Shown: one piece after another, positions 60,205-64,000 of the stretch
Layout: every line of letters begins with the position of its first letter
Position numbering within the stretch: the first letter of the stretch is position 1
Position numbers and translations under genes: made by a program
Origin: Membranipora membranacea
Lineage: Eukaryota > Bryozoa > Gymnolaemata > Cheilostomatida > Membraniporidae
Assembly: GCA_914767715.1 (NCBI GenBank)
Contig: OU612074.1
Span: 12,324,062-12,388,061, forward strand
Reading direction: 5' to 3'
Length of the DNA: 64,000 nucleotides
The notes under the pieces: model-generated
The model's database searches: none
What the model was told of the DNA's origin: nothing
What the model saw: only the letters and a program-made list of their open reading frames with translations

Positions 60205-63200
60205 TTACTTTTTAGCACAATAATATACACAGCAGATAGGAATGTAGAACAAAGCTGCCACTATAAACACAAGTCCTATTATTGAGTACTTTACAAACAT
60301 TCCATTAAGGACGACCTGATAGATGAATGGATGACAGAAAAAGTCCGAGCCGTTGATGTAGGTGATGTTAGAAGAGAAGCAGCCTGTAGCATTGTTTGTA
60401 TCTAGTTGAGTCGAGGTACAGGGCACCATACTCCACACCCAAACATTGCCTGCAACGAAAATAAAGAACATTAGCCTAACGAGTTTTTTAACCCGATTCA
60501 TATCAAATTCATAGCAAATATGATATGCTACAAGCTAGCCTGCCTTTATTATGTATATGTATTCATGTATTCTATTGTATAGGTATTCTAGACATTATTG
60601 AACAATAATAAAGTTTTGCCTTCTCACCAATGTGGTCATGTGGATTGGTGAACAATATTATAGATTACAATGATTTGTCGGCAACAGAACCAAGCTTGAC
60701 AATGTTATACATCATCAGAGGGTTAGGTGGCTCCAAGGTTCCAAACGGATGTAGCAGTGCATGTTTATGATACCGCAGGGTCTGAGAGCAGACTGATTAT
60801 TAAGTCAGTCGGAATTTCTCATGATACCAGTCCCCTCATAACATTTAATTCAACTTTTCCTAGAGCCAAGATTCCCTGTTAAGATTTGTCCGTCCGCCAC
60901 GTACCTCTGCTGTCTACCTCATCCTAGCATATCACAGATGCCCCACTTTTTCATTTCTATTTTATTGATGTGTTTGTTTGTGAGAAACAAAAGTGGGGTC
61001 AGAGCCAATGATAAAAGAAACATGACCTCCAGAGTAGCACACTGACATTGAGATTACACTATTATCATGCGTATCTCCGATCGTTAGAGTCAATTTAGCA
61101 GCGGTACCTAACACGTACCCACTCCTTATTAATAAAATTGAACACGGGTGGCCTCACCAAATCCCTTGTGATGGTACTATCGATCAGAGATATACATGCA
61201 ATAGTATAACAATGTGCCAGAGTAGTGAAATTAAAATTCCAGAAAAACTCACCACAAATGAACCAGGCGATGGAAGCGATAACGATTACCAGCTGTATTA
61301 TCTTGGCTATAGTCAAACATATACTCTTCTTTGTTGGTATGGGAGCTACGTTCATCAGAGTGCTCGCTGCCTCAGTTATTACTACAACGAAACAAGCATT
61401 ATCATATGTTCAAAACGTGTCTATACGATGATTAGGAATTGATGACAGTGTTTTATATTAGTATCATATTTTGGAGTTTTCTTCCATCGCTCAACGCTAA
61501 ATGCTCAAAGTCAGTATAACCCATGTACTTCATAATGGAGAGGCATACACCCGTGGGTTATGCGGGCTATGCGGGCTGGAACAATCAAGCTCCCCCAGTG
61601 CAACTCGAACCCACAACTCCTGCGGCACTAATCACCTGGCAGTGAATAGCAAGCACGCTAACCGTGTGCGCCATCTCATGTCCCCAAAAAACAATGGGTT
61701 GTTGATGGCGCTAATTAGATTGCCCGCTATTCACCACTTTGAGTTGTGTGCTCTCATGCCACCGCACATTCCAATCCACCATTGCCACCCTACGAAACAC
61801 AGCGTAAGTGTTAGGACCATAAGCTGTGTTTTAATTGCTATCGGCCAGTTGACATCTCAGTGGGTTATGCTTTTTAATCATATCTGCTACGCTCACTATG
61901 ACAAATTCAACAAGGACAGACAGACTGCAACTTGTGATATCATATAACTCTTTGTGAAAATATTTTTATAGCTATGGGGGGTTATCATTATTCATAGCCG
62001 TGTATCAAAGAGCGATATATTTCAATATTTGTTGATAATTCATCAATACGAAAGGATCTGCAAGTTATCATGTTGTGATATTAAATCTATAACTTTCATA
62101 GCTAGAAAAGATCGTCCAAAAATAAGTTAAGTTTTAATTCAAATCTCGTCAGTTATGTTAATTAGCTTTATTGTTTGCAAATACAGAAAAGGAGTTATCA
62201 TGTCATGGTCAAAGTGGGCATAACTACCTATTTTGAGCAACTCAAGCACAAACTCACAATGAAAACTTCCTTTCACATTGTTTCCTCGCATGCATTGGCC
62301 CACAGCAAAGGGGCATTGCTAACCAGTACTACCACCAAGTCATAGAAAATAATCAGAACCCGTCATGGTAAATGGATGTTTAGAAAAGCACCAAGATAAT
62401 TGTACAAACCTTGCCAAGGCAATATAAATAGGTAAATTTCATGTGATCCAAGCCTCCCATACTATTCCACCCCCCCCCCCTCATCTGATCATATTAACAT
62501 GAATTTCACAATCTTGAAACAACGATACTGGAAGTTGAGTGACTCAAGTCGGCTGACCTAGGACAATGAGGTATGTACTTAGAAGTGCTTGCCAATATAC
62601 AGCGTGATGGTAGCAAAAAATTCACGTAAGCAAATTGCTTGTTGAGTGTACAGATTCAATGGTGATTGGTGGAACCCATCTAACATCTTCTTATCATATT
62701 GATTTATTAGATGTGGAAACAACACATTTGGAAAAAAATTATGCATGCATGGAGGGGGACAACTTACGCTCCGTTTTAGAGTTTTTCCGTCTCTCGACAA
62801 GTTGTAGAATGAGTCCATAGGTACACATCACAATGCAGCTTACCCCAGCAAAGATAGCATAAATAGGCAGGTAAGGCTGTGCAGGGCAAACCTGATATGT
62901 CATCACACCTGTAAAAGTTGTAGAAATAGCAGAGATACTTATTTTTGTATTATTGGAATGCTCATAATACTTTGTGTAGCAATATAGGGGCCTAGTGTGC
63001 ACCGTACTTGCCATAAAATTTGGGGTTCCTGATGGGGTCTTCTCCGGGTTTATCTCCCCTGCAGATGGCAGAAGCAAAGTGCAAACTATTTCAAAATTTC
63101 ATTCAACACTTGTGCATGTTGTCCACCAAGTGTGCTGCAATTGCCTACAAACTGAGAACAAAATAGCCGCAAACATTGCAACCAAGCCCTCTTGTCACTC

Positions 63201-63573
63201 GCTACTACATGCCACTTTCTGGGATGTGGAAAAACACATGATGTTGTGACTCCAATCAACATTTTTAAAACCAATATTTCAATGCTCCAACAAAACCTCA
63301 TTAACTGGTGATCAGTATTGTTGCATATTTACACCTAGGCCTCTTACTAATAACCAGTTACCAGGGCAGCGCTTACGCAGTTAAATTATATAGTTACATA
63401 CCTGCTATAACCTCAAATATCGGTCCAGCGATCTGTATGACAGCAAACAGGAGAATAACCGCTAAATGATTGCAGAATTTGCCAACTTTGGTGTTCTTCA
63501 TTGCAGTCATAGCCAGCTTCCAGTATTTGCGAAAACTGACACTGGTGGCCATCTGTGTCAAGGCACCTGACAT
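60205..63573 (-). CDS. Four-TM protein, TMEM272-like, complete
   Basis: Four minus-strand exons join in phase: 63573-63402 (ATG), 62908-62768, 61381-61253 and 60449-60205 (TAA), 228 residues. TM1 lies around CNHLAVILLFAVIQIAGPIF. It is followed by VCPAQPYLPIYAIFAGV (TM2, with the CP.QPY.PIY motif that suggested the family). TM3 is LTIAKIIQLVIVIASIAWFI, running into GNVWVWS. TM4 is YSIIGLVFIVAALFYIPICC before a short tail ending CAKK. The TM3-TM4 loop has Cys residues and several N-x-S/T sites (NNAT, SNIT, NGS), so it is probably luminal or extracellular. Function of the family is poorly known. Identification rests on remembered motif pattern and should be read as family-level only. Confidence 0.7.
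61560..61690 (-). repeat. tRNA-derived SINE in a TMEM272-like intron
   Basis: Read on the minus strand, ATGGCGCACACGGTTAGCG (box A-like) and GTGGGTTCGAGTTGC (box B-like) stand at tRNA-like spacing, followed by CACTGGGGGAGCTTG. It lies between exons 2 and 3 of the gene on the same strand. Confidence 0.65.
63085..63205 (+). repeat. Eroded SINE tail
   Basis: AAGTGTGCTGCAATTGCCTACAAACTGAGAACAAA..AGCCGC aligns loosely to the CAGGTGTGCTCCGACCTGCCT body of the 46352 SINE. It lies in intron 1 of the TMEM272-like gene. The head is missing. Confidence 0.4.
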
Positions 63574-64000
63574 GATGAACTTTGAAGTTTGACAGCTGCA
63601 AGAACAAATTTGGAGTGTATAACGAAAATCGAGTGGCTCAAACCATGGAGTAGCGGGTGCTGTTGCTCTTGCTCTGACGTAGGTTTGTGTCTTCACAATG
63701 TGTGAAATGAAAAAGCTCTTGATTCGACACTAACACTTTGCCTGGCAACCGTTGTTGTGTATTGTAGAAAAAACAATTGTTCATTAGCTGAATAAGTGCA
63801 TTCAACTAGAAAAACCAAAAAGTCTTTACTTTTTTTTTATTCACAAAAGCCCAAAGTAGACTGCGAAGACTAGAATTAAAGCTGAACAATGGCATACCTT
63901 GCTTTAGTTGAAGAATAAATCCAGTCTGCTCTGCTAACCTACTGTTCAATGTAAACCAAGCAAATCGGGTTATTGACAATAGCAGGGAAAACAAAGCTTT
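63574..64000. other. 5' flank of the TMEM272-like gene
   Basis: No additional exon or promoter motif could be assigned; small open frames lack support. Confidence 0.4.

Overview
The window looks like nuclear DNA from an invertebrate animal, probably aquatic. It is AT-rich. Genes are split by many introns with GT/AG borders, there are no operons, and transposable elements are very dense (TIR MITEs, long foldbacks, tRNA-derived SINEs, several non-LTR clades, Ty3/Gypsy fragments, cut-and-paste transposons). A sponge or another early-branching or marine invertebrate is my best guess; no rRNA, mitochondrial or marker gene settles the lineage. No bacterial, CRISPR or true tRNA/rRNA features were seen.

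Layout. 1-11.8 kb: two TTAA-flanked MITEs, a SINE, a direct duplication, the 3' exons of a small membrane-protein gene (minus strand), a LINE 3' end, and a cluster of foldback elements, one with a clean 7-bp target-site duplication (TSD). 12.1-21.2 kb: the most interesting block. An intact-looking 8-exon P-superfamily transposase gene (plus) converges with an intact-looking 8-exon gene (minus) for a PIF1-like helicase with a long unrecognised C-terminal region and a PHD-like cysteine cluster. Intron phases join at every junction in both models, so both were probably functional recently, although the helicase has Gly where the Walker B Glu should be. 21.6-28.8 kb: an 850-bp MITE with a 6-bp TSD, palindrome-rich repeats, and fragments of two LINEs and a Ty3/Gypsy element. 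32.2-38.4 kb: a second DNA-transposon region, with a decayed THAP-domain DDE transposase (Kolobok-like, minus) next to a P2X7-C-terminal-like fragment (plus). 40.0-42.0 kb: a broken Ty3/Gypsy integrase.

44.9-49.7 kb: a complete five-coding-exon class A GPCR gene whose introns have collected SINEs and an antisense reverse-transcriptase fragment. 50.2-52.4 kb: the 3' part of a restriction-like-endonuclease LINE (minus). 53.5-54.7 kb: short hairpin repeats and a foldback. 56.0-58.8 kb: a membrane-anchored collagen-like gene containing a 9-bp coding minisatellite. 60.2-63.6 kb: a complete four-exon, four-TM gene resembling TMEM272-like proteins (minus).

The host genes (GPCR, collagen-like, TMEM272-like, small membrane protein) show no obvious shared pathway. 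The mobile-element genes form two informative pairs: transposase plus helicase, and THAP transposase plus P2X7-C-like protein. Gene models come from manual reading of splice sites and frames. Family names come from motif recognition, not database searches.
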